Assembly (NCBI GenBank): GCA_963971305.1
Contig: OZ020305.1
Location: 40,931,717-40,995,716 of the forward strand
Length of the DNA: 64,000 nt
From: Arcuatula senhousia
Taxonomy: Eukaryota > Mollusca > Bivalvia > Mytilida > Mytilidae
Direction: 5' to 3'
Within the stretch, counting starts at the first letter, position 1. Each line of letters starts with the position of its first letter. The notes under the pieces were generated by a model. It was not told the origin of the DNA. It searched no databases and saw nothing but the letters and a program-made list of their open reading frames with translations. Shown in pieces: positions 1 through 12,996 of the stretch. The translations under genes and the position numbers were made by a program.

Positions 1-1910
1 TAACTTCAGTGATATACATTTAATAAATTTACATAACTTTTCTAGCTGAACTATATTTTCTGTGGACATTAAACGTGAAAACGTTAAGATATTTATGTGT
101 GATAAATCACATAAGCTTAGATATTTTTGACGCTCATTTCGAAGAGCATTACATTAAAGCAAATAATGGAATTCATCGCCAATATCAGTAGAACCACAAA
201 GATGACATAATCTTTCACCGCGTGGAATATTATGCCATCTTCCTGTCTCCACTGCATGGTAGTCGGTGATTTCCACATCGAAATTTACAAATAGTAAAAA
301 GTAAATTTGAAGAAAGTAAAGAAAAATATTTTTCAAACTTGAATTCTGTCTTGTAAATTCTATAACATAAAGCTTTTGGTGAGTTGTTGACATCCGCTAC
401 CCATTCTTGTAAAAATTGATCTTTAAGTTTTAATCTGAGGGATTCAATAATCCATTCTCTAGAATATATCTCAGTATTAAGCCAAATATTGCTCATTCCG
501 CAATTATCAAAAATATTTTTGATATAACATAACCATTTGTTTTCGATTCCATAATTATTATAATAAATATGAAGTAGTTTGCAAAGTATAGATGAAATTT
601 TGTTTTCATTACTATTCAGACGTATCCACAAGTCAACCATTCTTAATTTTACATTAATAGATAAAGGATATTGACCAAGTTCTCCATAAATCATAAAGTT
701 TGGAGTAGAGCGTTTAAGTCGTAATACATGTTTACAAAAATACAATTGTACTTTTTCAATAATATCAATATTTTCGAATCCCCATATTTCTGAACCATAT
801 AATAATATTGGTGCAACAGCTTTATCAAACATATCAATCTGGCACCGTATAGATAATTGATTGAATCTACACTTTTTAATAATTGCATATAAAGCTTTCA
901 TACCTTGCTGTTGAAGATGTTTCCTTGTAGCAAGAAAACTTCCACTACTCGAGAATATTACACCAAGATACTTATAATTTTTCACTATTTCAATTTCTTT
1001 TCCTTCGATAAAAAATTTCAGATTTTGGGGAACTCTACCTTTATAAAATACCATAATCTTTGTCTTTTCAACATTTATTTTCAATTTCCACTGATTACAG
1101 TAATCGGTAAAAGAATTTAAAAGAATTTGCAAATCATCGCTGGACTCTGCTAATAGTACATGTATATACAGTATCATCAGCGTATAGCAGTAAAAATAAT
1201 TTAAAATACATATCAAGCTCAATTTCAACGTCTGAGCTAATTGATTGTAAACAATTTATATTCAAATTTTCTAAATAGTTTTGTAGATCGTTCAAATACA
1301 ATGAAAACAATAAAGGGGATAAATTTTCACCTTGTCCGACTCCAATTTCACTTGCAAAAATATCTGATTTCTGATTCTGAAAAATTACTCTAGATTTTAC
1401 ATCACTATACATATTTTTTATAACTTTCAAAAATTTTCCATCAATATTATTCAATATAAGTTTATGAAGCAGAGAATTTCTGTGTACAAAATCGAAAGCT
1501 TTTTCAAAGTCAACAAATGCAACATATAACTTTTTCTTTCTCAAACGTAGTAATTCATACAATGCATATACAGAAAAGATTTGGTCATTTGTGGAGTATC
1601 CCTGTCGAAAGCCTGCTTGATTCTCACATAATATATTTAATTCATCTGTAAAATCACTCAATCGTTGATTGAGGATCGAAGTAAAAACCTTTCCCAATCA
1701 AGACAATAAGGTAATCGGCCTATAGTTCTTGGCCTCAAGCGAGCTACCCTTATTTTTATATATAGGAACTATATTCCCTATCAACCAGGCCTCCGGCAGA
1801 ATACCTGTATCAAAGATCATATTGAAAAAATAAACATATACATCAATCATTGCATCAAGCGATGAAGCAATATATTCATTGATAACTTTGTCTTCTCCTG
1901 ACGATTTATT
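1..1910 (-). pseudogene. Non-LTR retrotransposon (LINE) reverse transcriptase, 3' part, broken
   Basis: Minus-strand relic of a LINE ORF2-type reverse transcriptase that would copy element RNA at the target site. Reading from 1910 downwards one sees the GED-INEYI block, NYRPITLLS, the QAGFRQGYST block, the FVDFEKAFD palm motif with its catalytic Asp, GQGENLSPLLFSLYLNDL, and YADD (1173-1184). After these come the thumb (KINVEKTKIMVF, YLGV, PILLYGSEIWG) and a C-terminal CHLC...DEFHYL zinc-knuckle-like tail running almost to base 1. It is inactive: there is an in-frame TGA at 1698-1700, a frameshift just after YADD (about 1157-1170, consistent with a 10-bp insertion), a second frameshift near 249-258 and an in-frame TAA at 154-156. 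The upper end is cut at 1910/1911 by a hairpin repeat. The preceding protein segment lies at 24901-25137. No endonuclease domain is present. The clade (CR1/L2/Jockey-like) is only a guess. Confidence 0.9.
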
Positions 1911-2300
1911 AAGGTCTTTCCCTTCCACAGAAGGAAAGACCTTACTGTATTTCTTATGGTTATTAAGGTCTTTCCCTTCCACAGAAGGAAAGACCTTACT
2001 GTATTTCTTATGATTATTATTATTAAGGTCTTTCCCACTACAGTGGAAAGACCTTATTGTATTTCTTCTGATTATTATTATTATTATTAAGGTCTTTCCC
2101 TTCCACAGAAGGAAAGACCTTACTGTATTTCTTATGATTATTATTAAGGTCTTTCCCTTCCACAGAAGGAAAGACCTTACTGTATTTCTTATGGTTATTA
2201 AGGTCTTTCCCTTCCACAGAAGGAAAGACCTTACTGTATTTCTTATTAAGGTCTTTCCCACTACAGTGGAAAGACCTTACTGTATTTCTTATGGTTATTA
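1911..2300. repeat. Cluster of seven boundary-hairpin units
   Basis: Seven tandem copies of a 48-64-bp unit start at 1911, 1965, 2025, 2089, 2146, 2200 and 2248. Each opens with a near-perfect hairpin, AAGGTCTTTCC paired with GGAAAGACCTT, followed by ACTGTATTTCTT or ATTGTATTTCTT and a short ATT run. Two stem-tip versions occur, CCTTC/GAAGG and CCACT/AGTGG, and both stay paired. Minus-strand open frames through here are by-products of the repeat. Confidence 0.9.
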
Positions 2301-2321
2301 TTATTATTATTATTATTATTT
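2289..2321. repeat. ATT trinucleotide microsatellite
   Basis: A run of TTA/ATT lies between the last hairpin and the polypyrimidine start of S1 unit 1. Similar shorter runs occur at the same place in other S1 units, for example 17357-17370, 18858-18870 and 28616-28641. Confidence 0.9.
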
Positions 2322-3825
2322 TTCTTCTTCTTTTCCGCTGTGAATGTCGCAAAAGTGTCGCGACATATCTTTACAATACTTCTTGCGTTAACTTGGTCAT
2401 ACCCAGACTCGCCTTGACCGCAACCTGAAAACCGAACTATTTTTAGTAACAGAGTTATCTGCCCCAGACCGAAAACCCTTGTTATCAGATAATCTCAGAA
2501 ACCGTAACCGGTATCAAAAATCTAAAGTGTGGGAAATGTTGCTGGACTCATGGGAACATGTCATCACGAAAAAAAAAATTTTCGATCAACTTCCTGGTTA
2601 CGCGTTTTTGAGTCGAAACCTGTCGCAACGCGTCAAAAATTTTTTCTTCAAAACGGTTAGTCCTAGAGACTTGGGACCTTCACCAATCATCCTAGATGAC
2701 CTATGTTGCATTCAAAAATGTCAAGGTCAAAGGTCAAATCTCAAGGTCAGAGGTCATGATACACCTTGTTTGCAGTATAGCTAAAAAACCATACAAAATT
2801 GAAGCAGACATGTAATAGGGAAAATACTCGTCTCATTTAGACCTTTATTTGATATAAAGGGTCGAACACTGTACGACAAACCGTTTTCGAGTTATGGCCT
2901 TTAACGCGTTTCAGCTTATCCGTTTTTGGCTTATAACTTTTAAACCGTCAGAGATAATATAGTAAACATATGGGTTTTTTGTGACCGTCATTATATGTCC
3001 TTCAATTTAAGACCAAAGTCGAATGGTTACGGGCAGCCATTTTCAAAATGGCTGACACCGTAAACAGTTTTTATGAAATAGCACTTAAACCGTACAAAAT
3101 TGAAGCGGACAATACATGGAAAAAATGTTCGCCATGTCGAAATCTACAAAAAGTGTTTCAGGTGCGAAAGCGTTAAACTTGTCGTTTTTGAGTTATCGCC
3201 CTTGAATCTTATTTTTAAAATGATTTTTTGTTTATAACTTTTAAACCATAAAAGATGATGAATGAAACATAGGGTTCATTTGAAACAGGATTAAATTACC
3301 TACAATTTGAACCCAAACAGTACATGATTCGGTTGAACGGTTTCAAAATGGCGGCCAAAACAAGTTTCGCAAAACATGTTTTTTGCCAATAACTTGAAAA
3401 CCATAACAGATAGTATAGTAAACATATATACTTAAATGAATCAGCATATAAAGAGCTACTATTTGAATCCAAGGTCAAAGGTCATAGGTCAAGGTCATTC
3501 CCTAGCAACAAGGTAACATTAATGAAAAGTCCATAGCAACCATATATATTCTAAACCTAGACTACTTTTTGAGTTAAGAGTTAAGTTTTTTCAACCGGAA
3601 GTAACCCCTAGTCCATAGCAACTGTCATAAAAGTCCTTAGCAACCATACTTTTTCTGACTCTTGGTCCCCTGCTCTTCATTCTGGAGCCTATATCACAAT
3701 AATTGGCAACATCTTGTCATAAACAAAGTGACTCAAATGTCTTTAGTACTTGTATAAAATACCATAACAAAAACATAAGACAGGGAAAGACCTCACATTT
3801 GTTCTCTGAACAAATGACTTTTTAA
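2321..3825. repeat. S1 repeat unit 1 (~1.5 kb)
   Basis: First S1 copy. Landmarks in order: a polypyrimidine head (TTTCTTCTTC...CCGC), a TGTCGCGACA palindrome, an AGGTCA-rich block near 2726-2760, three diverged internal subrepeats that each begin ATAACTT, an AAAATGGCGGCC block, GTCCATAGCAACC blocks, and the right end GGGAAAGACCTC plus a 9-bp hairpin and ACTTTTTAA. The tail is the long type (GGAGCCTATATCACAATAATT). No real coding capacity. Confidence 0.85.
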
Positions 3826-3838
3826 TGGTTATTATTAT

Positions 3839-5333
3839 TATTTTTCTTCTTCTTTTCCGCGGTCAAAATCCAAAAAGTGTCGCGACATAACTTTACGACA
3901 CTTGGCACCTTTATTCGGTCTTACCCTGACTCGCCTTGACTGACCCTGCGAAACCGATCTATTTTTAGTAACGGAGTTATCTGCCCGTAACCCAAAAACC
4001 TTGTTAGCAGATAAACTCAAAAACTGTAACCGTTATTAAAAATCTGAAGCAGGGAAAATGTTGCTAGACTCCTGGTCATGATTCGTCACGCAAAAAAAAT
4101 TTGTTCGATCAACTTCCTGGTTACGCGTTTTTGACCCGAAAAGTGTCGCGACACGTCAATTTTTTTTTCTTCAAAACGGTTAGTCCTAGAGACTTGGGAC
4201 CTTCACCAATCATCCTAAATGACATATGTTACATCTAAAAATGTCAAGGTCAAAGGTCAAATCTCAAGGTCAGAGGTCATGATACACCTTGTTTGCAGTA
4301 TAGCTCAAAAACCATACAAAATTGAATCTGACATGTAATGGGGAAAATACTCGTCTCATTTAGACCTTTATTTGATATAAAGGGTCGAACACTGTACGAC
4401 AAACCGTTTTCGAGTTATGGCCCTTAACGCGTTTCAGCTTATCTGTTTTTGGCTTATAACTTTTAAACCGTCAGAGATAATATAGTAAACATATGGGTTT
4501 TTTGTGACCGTCATTATGGGCCCTTCAATTTAAGACCAAAGTCGAATGGTTTCGGGCAGCCATTTTCAAAATGGCTGACACCGTAAACAGTTTTTATGAA
4601 ATAACACTTAAACCGTACAAAATTGAAGCAGACAATACATGGAAAAAATGTTCGCCATGTCGAAATCTACAAAAAGTGTTTCAGGTGCGAAAGCGTAAAA
4701 CTTGTCGTTTTTGAGTTATCGCCCTTCATTCGTATTTTTAAAATGATTTTTTGTTTATAACTTTTTAACCATAAAAGATGGTGAATGAAACATAGGGTTC
4801 ATTTGAAAGAGGATTAAATTACCTACAATTTGAACCCAAACAGTACATGATTCGGTTGAACGGTTTCAAAATGGCGGCCAAAACAAGTTTCGCGAAACGC
4901 GTTTTTTGCCAATAACTTGAAAACCATAACAGATAATATAGTAAACATGTATACTTAAATGAATCAGTATATAAAGAGCTACAATTTGAGTCAAAGGTCA
5001 AAGGTCATAGGTCAAGGTCATTCCCTAGCAACAAGGTAACATTAATGAAAAGTCCATAGCAACCATATATATTCTAAACCAAGACTACTTTCTGAGTTTA
5101 GATGTAAGTTTTTGCAACCGGAAGTGACATTTAGTCCATAGCAACCGACATAAAGTCCTTAGCAACCATACTTTTTCTGACTCTAGGACCCCTAATCTTC
5201 ATTCTGGAGCCTATATCACAATAATTGGCAACATCTTGTCATAAACAAAGTGACCCAAATGTCTTTAGTACTTAACAAAAACATAAGACAGGGAAAGACC
5301 TCACATTTGTTCTCTGAACAAATGACTTTTTAA
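3839..5333. repeat. S1 repeat unit 2
   Basis: Close copy of unit 1, with a GGTCAAAATCC head and the long-type tail. Its right end (hairpin, ACTTTTTAATT) runs directly into the first S2 monomer at 5336, so S1 and S2 share this junction. Confidence 0.85.
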
Positions 5334-5335
5334 TT

Positions 5336-8300
5336 AAGGTCTTTCCCTTTCCAAAGGGAAGACCTTACTGTATTTCTTATTTACACTTTCAAAATTTTTT
5401 TTCCGCGCCCAATATAAAAAAAGTGTCGCGACATATAATTTTGATACTTAGTACCTTTAGTCGGTCATACTTGGAGATGCCCTGACTGACCCTGTGAAAC
5501 CGATCTATTTTAAGTAACGGAGTTATCTGCCCCGGACCGGAAAACCTTGTTTGCAGATTAACTCAAAAACTGTAACCGTTATAAAAATTCTGAAGAGTGG
5601 ATATTGTTACCTCACTCCTGGTTATGATTTGTCACCCCAAAAAAAGTTTTTCGAAAAGTGTCACGGTTACGCAATTTTGAGTCGCGAATTGACAAAAACG
5701 TAAAAATTTCTATTTTTAGAACCGTTAGTCGTAGAACCTCAAAACTTTCATCATTCATTTTAGGTGACCTATGGTACATCCAAAAATATAAAGGTCAAGG
5801 TCATATCAACAAAAACAAAAAAGGTCATTTTCTAGGACAATGGGTTTTATCTTCAAGTCAATTTTTCAGCCCTTATTTGAAACATTTTTGTGCGGTTTTT
5901 TTTTTATATGATGTCCGCCAGGAGTTCTTCTAGTAGATTATACAAAAAAATTCCATGAAATTTTTTTAATTTTCAACGCGTCTTGATTTTTGTGAAAATT
6001 GTACCGATTCTTTGTACGCCCTATACGTATGACCTTGAATGACCTTTTATGATTAAATCATCTCAATATGACCACCAAGACCATTTTAAGTCATTTAAAT
6101 ATCATAATTATCAATATTAAGCAAATTTGAATTTTCCCCCCTCCCCCTTTTTACCCAAAAAATTCAAATTTAGCATTATTGGTTTTAAATGGTAAAAAAT
6201 GCTCTAACATACCTATTTTGGTCAAAATAAGTCTGAATCAACCATAAAAAGTACTGCTTTCCCTATTTATTAAGGTCTTTCCCTTTCCAAAGGGAAGACC
6301 TTACTGTATTTCTTATTTACACTTTCAAAATTTTTTTTCCGCGCCCAATATAAAAAAAGTGTCGCGACATATAATTTTGATACTTAGTACCTTTAGTCGG
6401 TCATACTTGGAGATGCCCTGACTGACCCTGTGAAACCGATCTATTTTAAGTAACGGAGTTATCTGCCCCGGACCGGAAAACCTTGTTTGCAGATTAACTC
6501 AAAAACTGTAACCGTTATAAAAATTCTGAAGAGTGGATATTGTTACCTCACTCCTGGTTATGATTTGTCACCCCAAAAAAAGTTTTTCGAAAAGTGTCAC
6601 GGTTACGCAATTTTGAGTCGCGAATTGACAAAAACGTAAAAATTTCTATTTTTAGAACCGTTAGTCGTAGAACCTCAAAACTTTCATCATTCATTTTAGG
6701 TGACCTATGGTACATCCAAAAATATAAAGGTCAAGGTCATATCAACAAAAACAAAAAAGGTCATTTTCTAGGACAATGGGTTTTATCTTCAAGTCAATTT
6801 TTCAGCCCTTATTTGAAACATTTTTGTGCGGTTTTTTTTTTATATGATGTCCGCCAGGAGTTCTTCTAGTAGATTATACAAAAAAATTCCATGAAATTTT
6901 TTTAATTTTCAACGCGTCTTGATTTTTGTGAAAATTGTACCGATTCTTTGTACGCCCTATACGTATGACCTTGAATGACCTTTTATGATTAAATCATCTC
7001 AATATGACCACCAAGACCATTTTAAGTCATTTAAATATCATAATTATCAATATTAAGCAAATTTGAATTTTCCCCCCTCCCCCTTTTTACCCAAAAAATT
7101 CAAATTTAGCATTATTGGTTTTAAATGGTAAAAAATGCTCTAACATACCTATTTTGGTCAAAATAAGTCTGAATCAACCATAAAAAGTACTGCTTTCCCT
7201 ATTTATTAAGGTCTTTCCCTTTCCAAAGGGAAGACCTTACTGTATTTCTTATTTACACTTTCAAAATTTTTTTTCCGCGCCCAATATAAAAAAAGTGTCG
7301 CGACATATAATTTTGATACTTAGTACCTTTAGTCGGTCATACTTGGAGATGCCCTGACTGACCCTGTGAAACCGATCTATTTTAAGTAACGGAGTTATCT
7401 GCCCCGGACCGGAAAACCTTGTTTGCAGATTAACTCAAAAACTGTAACCGTTATAAAAATTCTGAAGAGTGGATATTGTTACCTCACTCCTGGTTATGAT
7501 TTGTCACCCCAAAAAAAGTTTTTCGAAAAGTGTCACGGTTACGCAATTTTGAGTCGCGAATTGACAAAAACGTAAAAATTTCTATTTTTAGAACCGTTAG
7601 TCGTAGAACCTCAAAACTTTCATCATTCATTTTAGGTGACCTATGGTACATCCAAAAATATAAAGGTCAAGGTCATATCAACAAAAACAAAAAAGGTCAT
7701 TTTCTAGGACAATGGGTTTTATCTTCAAGTCAATTTTTCAGCCCTTATTTGAAACATTTTTGTGCGGTTTTTTTTTTTATATGATGTCCGCCAGGAGTTC
7801 TTCTAGTAGATTATACAAAAAAATTCCATGAAATTTTTTTAATTTTCAACGCGTCTTGATTTTTGTGAAAATTGTACCGATTCTTTGTACGCCCTATACG
7901 TATGACCTTGAATGACCTTTTATGATTAAATCATCTCAATATGACCACCAAGACCATTTTAAGTCATTTAAATATCATAATTATCAATATTAAGCAAATT
8001 TGAATTTTCCCCCCTCCCCCTTTTTACCCAAAAAATTCAAATTTAGCATTATTGGTTTTAAATGGTAAAAAATGCTCTAACATACCTATTTTGGTCAAAA
8101 TAAGTCTGAATCAACCATAAAAAGTACTGCTTTCCCTATTTATTAAGGTCTTTCCCTTTCCAAAGGGAAGACCTTACTGTATTTCTTATTTACACTTTCA
8201 AAATTTTTTTTCCGCGCCCAATATAAAAAAAGTGTCGCGACATATAATTTTGATACTTAGTACCTTTAGTCGGTCATACTTGGAGATGCCCTGACTGACC

Positions 8301-11300
8301 CTGTGAAACCGATCTATTTTAAGTAACGGAGTTATCTGCCCCGGACCGGAAAACCTTGTTTGCAGATTAACTCAAAAACTGTAACCGTTATAAAAATTCT
8401 GAAGAGTGGATATTGTTACCTCACTCCTGGTTATGATTTGTCACCCCAAAAAAAGTTTTTCGAAAAGTGTCACGGTTACGCAATTTTGAGTCGCGAATTG
8501 ACAAAAACGTAAAAATTTCTATTTTTAGAACCGTTAGTCGTAGAACCTCAAAACTTTCATCATTCATTTTAGGTGACCTATGGTACATCCAAAAATATAA
8601 AGGTCAAGGTCATATCAACAAAAACAAAAAAGGTCATTTTCTAGGACAATGGGTTTTATCTTCAAGTCAATTTTTCAGCCCTTATTTGAAACATTTTTGT
8701 GCGGTTTTTTTTTTATATGATGTCCGCCAGGAGTTCTTCTAGTAGATTATACAAAAAAATTCCATGAAATTTTTTTAATTTTCAACGCGTCTTGATTTTT
8801 GTGAAAATTGTACCGATTCTTTGTACGCCCTATACGTATGACCTTGAATGACCTTTTATGATTAAATCATCTCAATATGACCACCAAGACCATTTTAAGT
8901 CATTTAAATATCATAATTATCAATATTAAGCAAATTTGAATTTTCCCCCCTCCCCCTTTTTACCCAAAAAATTCAAATTTAGCATTATTGGTTTTAAATG
9001 GTAAAAAATGCTCTAACATACCTATTTTGGTCAAAATAAGTCTGAATCAACCATAAAAAGTACTGCTTTCCCTATTTATTAAGGTCTTTCCCTTTCCAAA
9101 GGGAAGACCTTACTGTATTTCTTATTTACACTTTCAAAATTTTTTTTCCGCGCCCAATATAAAAAAAGTGTCGCGACATATAATTTTGATACTTAGTACC
9201 TTTAGTCGGTCATACTTGGAGATGCCCTGACTGACCCTGTGAAACCGATCTATTTTAAGTAACGGAGTTATCTGCCCCGGACCGGAAAACCTTGTTTGCA
9301 GATTAACTCAAAAACTGTAACCGTTATAAAAATTCTGAAGAGTGGATATTGTTACCTCACTCCTGGTTATGATTTGTCACCCCAAAAAAAGTTTTTCGAA
9401 AAGTGTCACGGTTACGCAATTTTGAGTCGCGAATTGACAAAAACGTAAAAATTTCTATTTTTAGAACCGTTAGTCGTAGAACCTCAAAACTTTCATCATT
9501 CATTTTAGGTGACCTATGGTACATCCAAAAATATAAAGGTCAAGGTCATATCAACAAAAACAAAAAAGGTCATTTTCTAGGACAATGGGTTTTATCTTCA
9601 AGTCAATTTTTCAGCCCTTATTTGAAACATTTTTGTGCGGTTTTTTTTTTATATGATGTCCGCCAGGAGTTCTTCTAGTAGATTATACAAAAAAATTCCA
9701 TGAAATTTTTTTAATTTTCAACGCGTCTTGATTTTTGTGAAAATTGTACCGATTCTTTGTACGCCCTATACGTATGACCTTGAATGACCTTTTATGATTA
9801 AATCATCTCAATATGACCACCAAGACCATTTTAAGTCATTTAAATATCATAATTATCAATATTAAGCAAATTTGAATTTTCCCCCCTCCCCCTTTTTACC
9901 CAAAAAATTCAAATTTAGCATTATTGGTTTTAAATGGTAAAAAATGCTCTAACATACCTATTTTGGTCAAAATAAGTCTGAATCAACCATAAAAAGTACT
10001 GCTTTCCCTATTTATTAAGGTCTTTCCCTTTCCAAAGGGAAGACCTTACTGTATTTCTTATTTACACTTTCAAAATTTTTTTTCCGCGCCCAATATAAAA
10101 AAAGTGTCGCGACATATAATTTTGATACTTAGTACCTTTAGTCGGTCATACTTGGAGATGCCCTGACTGACCCTGTGAAACCGATCTATTTTAAGTAACG
10201 GAGTTATCTGCCCCGGACCGGAAAACCTTGTTTGCAGATTAACTCAAAAACTGTAACCGTTATAAAAATTCTGAAGAGTGGATATTGTTACCTCACTCCT
10301 GGTTATGATTTGTCACCCCAAAAAAAGTTTTTCGAAAAGTGTCACGGTTACGCAATTTTGAGTCGCGAATTGACAAAAACGTAAAAATTTCTATTTTTAG
10401 AACCGTTAGTCGTAGAACCTCAAAACTTTCATCATTCATTTTAGGTGACCTATGGTACATCCAAAAATATAAAGGTCAAGGTCATATCAACAAAAACAAA
10501 AAAGGTCATTTTCTAGGACAATGGGTTTTATCTTCAAGTCAATTTTTCAGCCCTTATTTGAAACATTTTTGTGCGGTTTTTTTTTTATATGATGTCCGCC
10601 AGGAGTTCTTCTAGTAGATTATACAAAAAAATTCCATGAAATTTTTTTAATTTTCAACGCGTCTTGATTTTTGTGAAAATTGTACCGATTCTTTGTACGC
10701 CCTATACGTATGACCTTGAATGACCTTTTATGATTAAATCATCTCAATATGACCACCAAGACCATTTTAAGTCATTTAAATATCATAATTATCAATATTA
10801 AGCAAATTTGAATTTTCCCCCCTCCCCCTTTTTACCCAAAAAATTCAAATTTAGCATTATTGGTTTTAAATGGTAAAAAATGCTCTAACATACCTATTTT
10901 GGTCAAAATAAGTCTGAATCAACCATAAAAAGTACTGCTTTCCCTATTTATTAAGGTCTTTCCCTTTCCAAAGGGAAGACCTTACTGTATTTCTTATTTA
11001 CACTTTCAAAATTTTTTTTCCGCGCCCAATATAAAAAAAGTGTCGCGACATATAATTTTGATACTTAGTACCTTTAGTCGGTCATACTTGGAGATGCCCT
11101 GACTGACCCTGTGAAACCGATCTATTTTAAGTAACGGAGTTATCTGCCCCGGACCGGAAAACCTTGTTTGCAGATTAACTCAAAAACTGTAACCGTTATA
11201 AAAATTCTGAAGAGTGGATATTGTTACCTCACTCCTGGTTATGATTTGTCACCCCAAAAAAAGTTTTTCGAAAAGTGTCACGGTTACGCAATTTTGAGTC

Positions 11301-12996
11301 GCGAATTGACAAAAACGTAAAAATTTCTATTTTTAGAACCGTTAGTCGTAGAACCTCAAAACTTTCATCATTCATTTTAGGTGACCTATGGTACATCCAA
11401 AAATATAAAGGTCAAGGTCATATCAACAAAAACAAAAAAGGTCATTTTCTAGGACAATGGGTTTTATCTTCAAGTCAATTTTTCAGCCCTTATTTGAAAC
11501 ATTTTTGTGCGGTTTTTTTTTTATATGATGTCCGCCAGGAGTTCTTCTAGTAGATTATACAAAAAAATTCCATGAAATTTTTTTAATTTTCAACGCGTCT
11601 TGATTTTTGTGAAAATTGTACCGATTCTTTGTACGCCCTATACGTATGACCTTGAATGACCTTTTATGATTAAATCATCTCAATATGACCACCAAGACCA
11701 TTTTAAGTCATTTAAATATCATAATTATCAATATTAAGCAAATTTGAATTTTCCCCCCTCCCCCTTTTTACCCAAAAAATTCAAATTTAGCATTATTGGT
11801 TTTAAATGGTAAAAAATGCTCTAACATACCTATTTTGGTCAAAATAAGTCTGAATCAACCATAAAAAGTACTGCTTTCCCTATTTATTAAGGTCTTTCCC
11901 TTTCCAAAGGGAAGACCTTACTGTATTTCTTATTTACACTTTCAAAATTTTTTTTCCGCGCCCAATATAAAAAAAGTGTCGCGACATATAATTTTGATAC
12001 TTAGTACCTTTAGTCGGTCATACTTGGAGATGCCCTGACTGACCCTGTGAAACCGATCTATTTTAAGTAACGGAGTTATCTGCCCCGGACCGGAAAACCT
12101 TGTTTGCAGATTAACTCAAAAACTGTAACCGTTATAAAAATTCTGAAGAGTGGATATTGTTACCTCACTCCTGGTTATGATTTGTCACCCCAAAAAAAGT
12201 TTTTCGAAAAGTGTCACGGTTACGCAATTTTGAGTCGCGAATTGACAAAAACGTAAAAATTTCTATTTTTAGAACCGTTAGTCGTAGAACCTCAAAACTT
12301 TCATCATTCATTTTAGGTGACCTATGGTACATCCAAAAATATAAAGGTCAAGGTCATATCAACAAAAACAAAAAAGGTCATTTTCTAGGACAATGGGTTT
12401 TATCTTCAAGTCAATTTTTCAGCCCTTATTTGAAACATTTTTGTGCGGTTTTTTTTTTATATGATGTCCGCCAGGAGTTCTTCTAGTAGATTATACAAAA
12501 AAATTCCATGAATTTTTTTTAATTTTCAACGCGTCTTGATTTTTGTGAAAATTGTACCGATTCTTTGTACGCCCTATACGTATGACCTTGAATGACCTTT
12601 TATGATTAAATCATCTCAATATGACCACCAAGACCATTTTAAGTCATTTAAATATCATAATTATCAATATTAAGCAAATTTGAATTTTCCCCCCTCCCCC
12701 TTTTTACCCAAAAAATTCAAATTTAGCATTATTGGTTTTAAATGGTAAAAAATGCTCTAACATACCTATTTTGGTCAAAATAAGTCTGAATCAACCATAA
12801 AAAGTACTGCTTTCCCTATTTATTAAGGTCTTTCCCTTTCCAAAGGGAAGACCTTACTGTATTTCTTATTTACACTTTCAAAATTTTTTTTCCGCGCCCA
12901 ATATAAAAAAAGTGTCGCGACATATAATTTTGATACTTAGTACCTTTAGTCGGTCATACTTGGAGATGCCCTGACTGACCCTGTGAAACCGATCTA
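5336..12996. repeat. S2 satellite array, 936-bp monomer, 8 full copies plus a truncated ninth
   Basis: Head-to-tail monomers start at 5336, 6272, 7208, 8145, 9081, 10017, 10953 and 11889. The truncated copy starts at 12825 and stops at about 12996, just after ACCGATCTA. Monomers are almost identical. Differences I noticed are one extra T in a T-run of the third copy (making it 937 bp) and an A-to-T change near 12510 in the eighth. Each starts with the hairpin AAGGTCTTTCCC...GGGAAGACCTT and carries one TGTCGCGACA palindrome and an AGGTCAAGGTCA direct repeat. A 91-residue open frame recurs in every monomer (5658-5933 and so on), but it has no recognisable domain and no reason to be a gene. Confidence 0.97.

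Noticed and set aside
1698..2352. Reading the hairpin cluster as an N-terminal repeat domain of the reverse transcriptase
   Set aside because: The frame is open only because the repeat lacks stops. The true upstream LINE protein is at 24901-25137.
5658..12486. Recurrent 91-residue open frames (MSRLRNFES...) in every S2 monomer
   Set aside because: They repeat because the DNA repeats. No domain or start context is visible and the frame is not favoured over others. One monomer already breaks it with a single T insertion.
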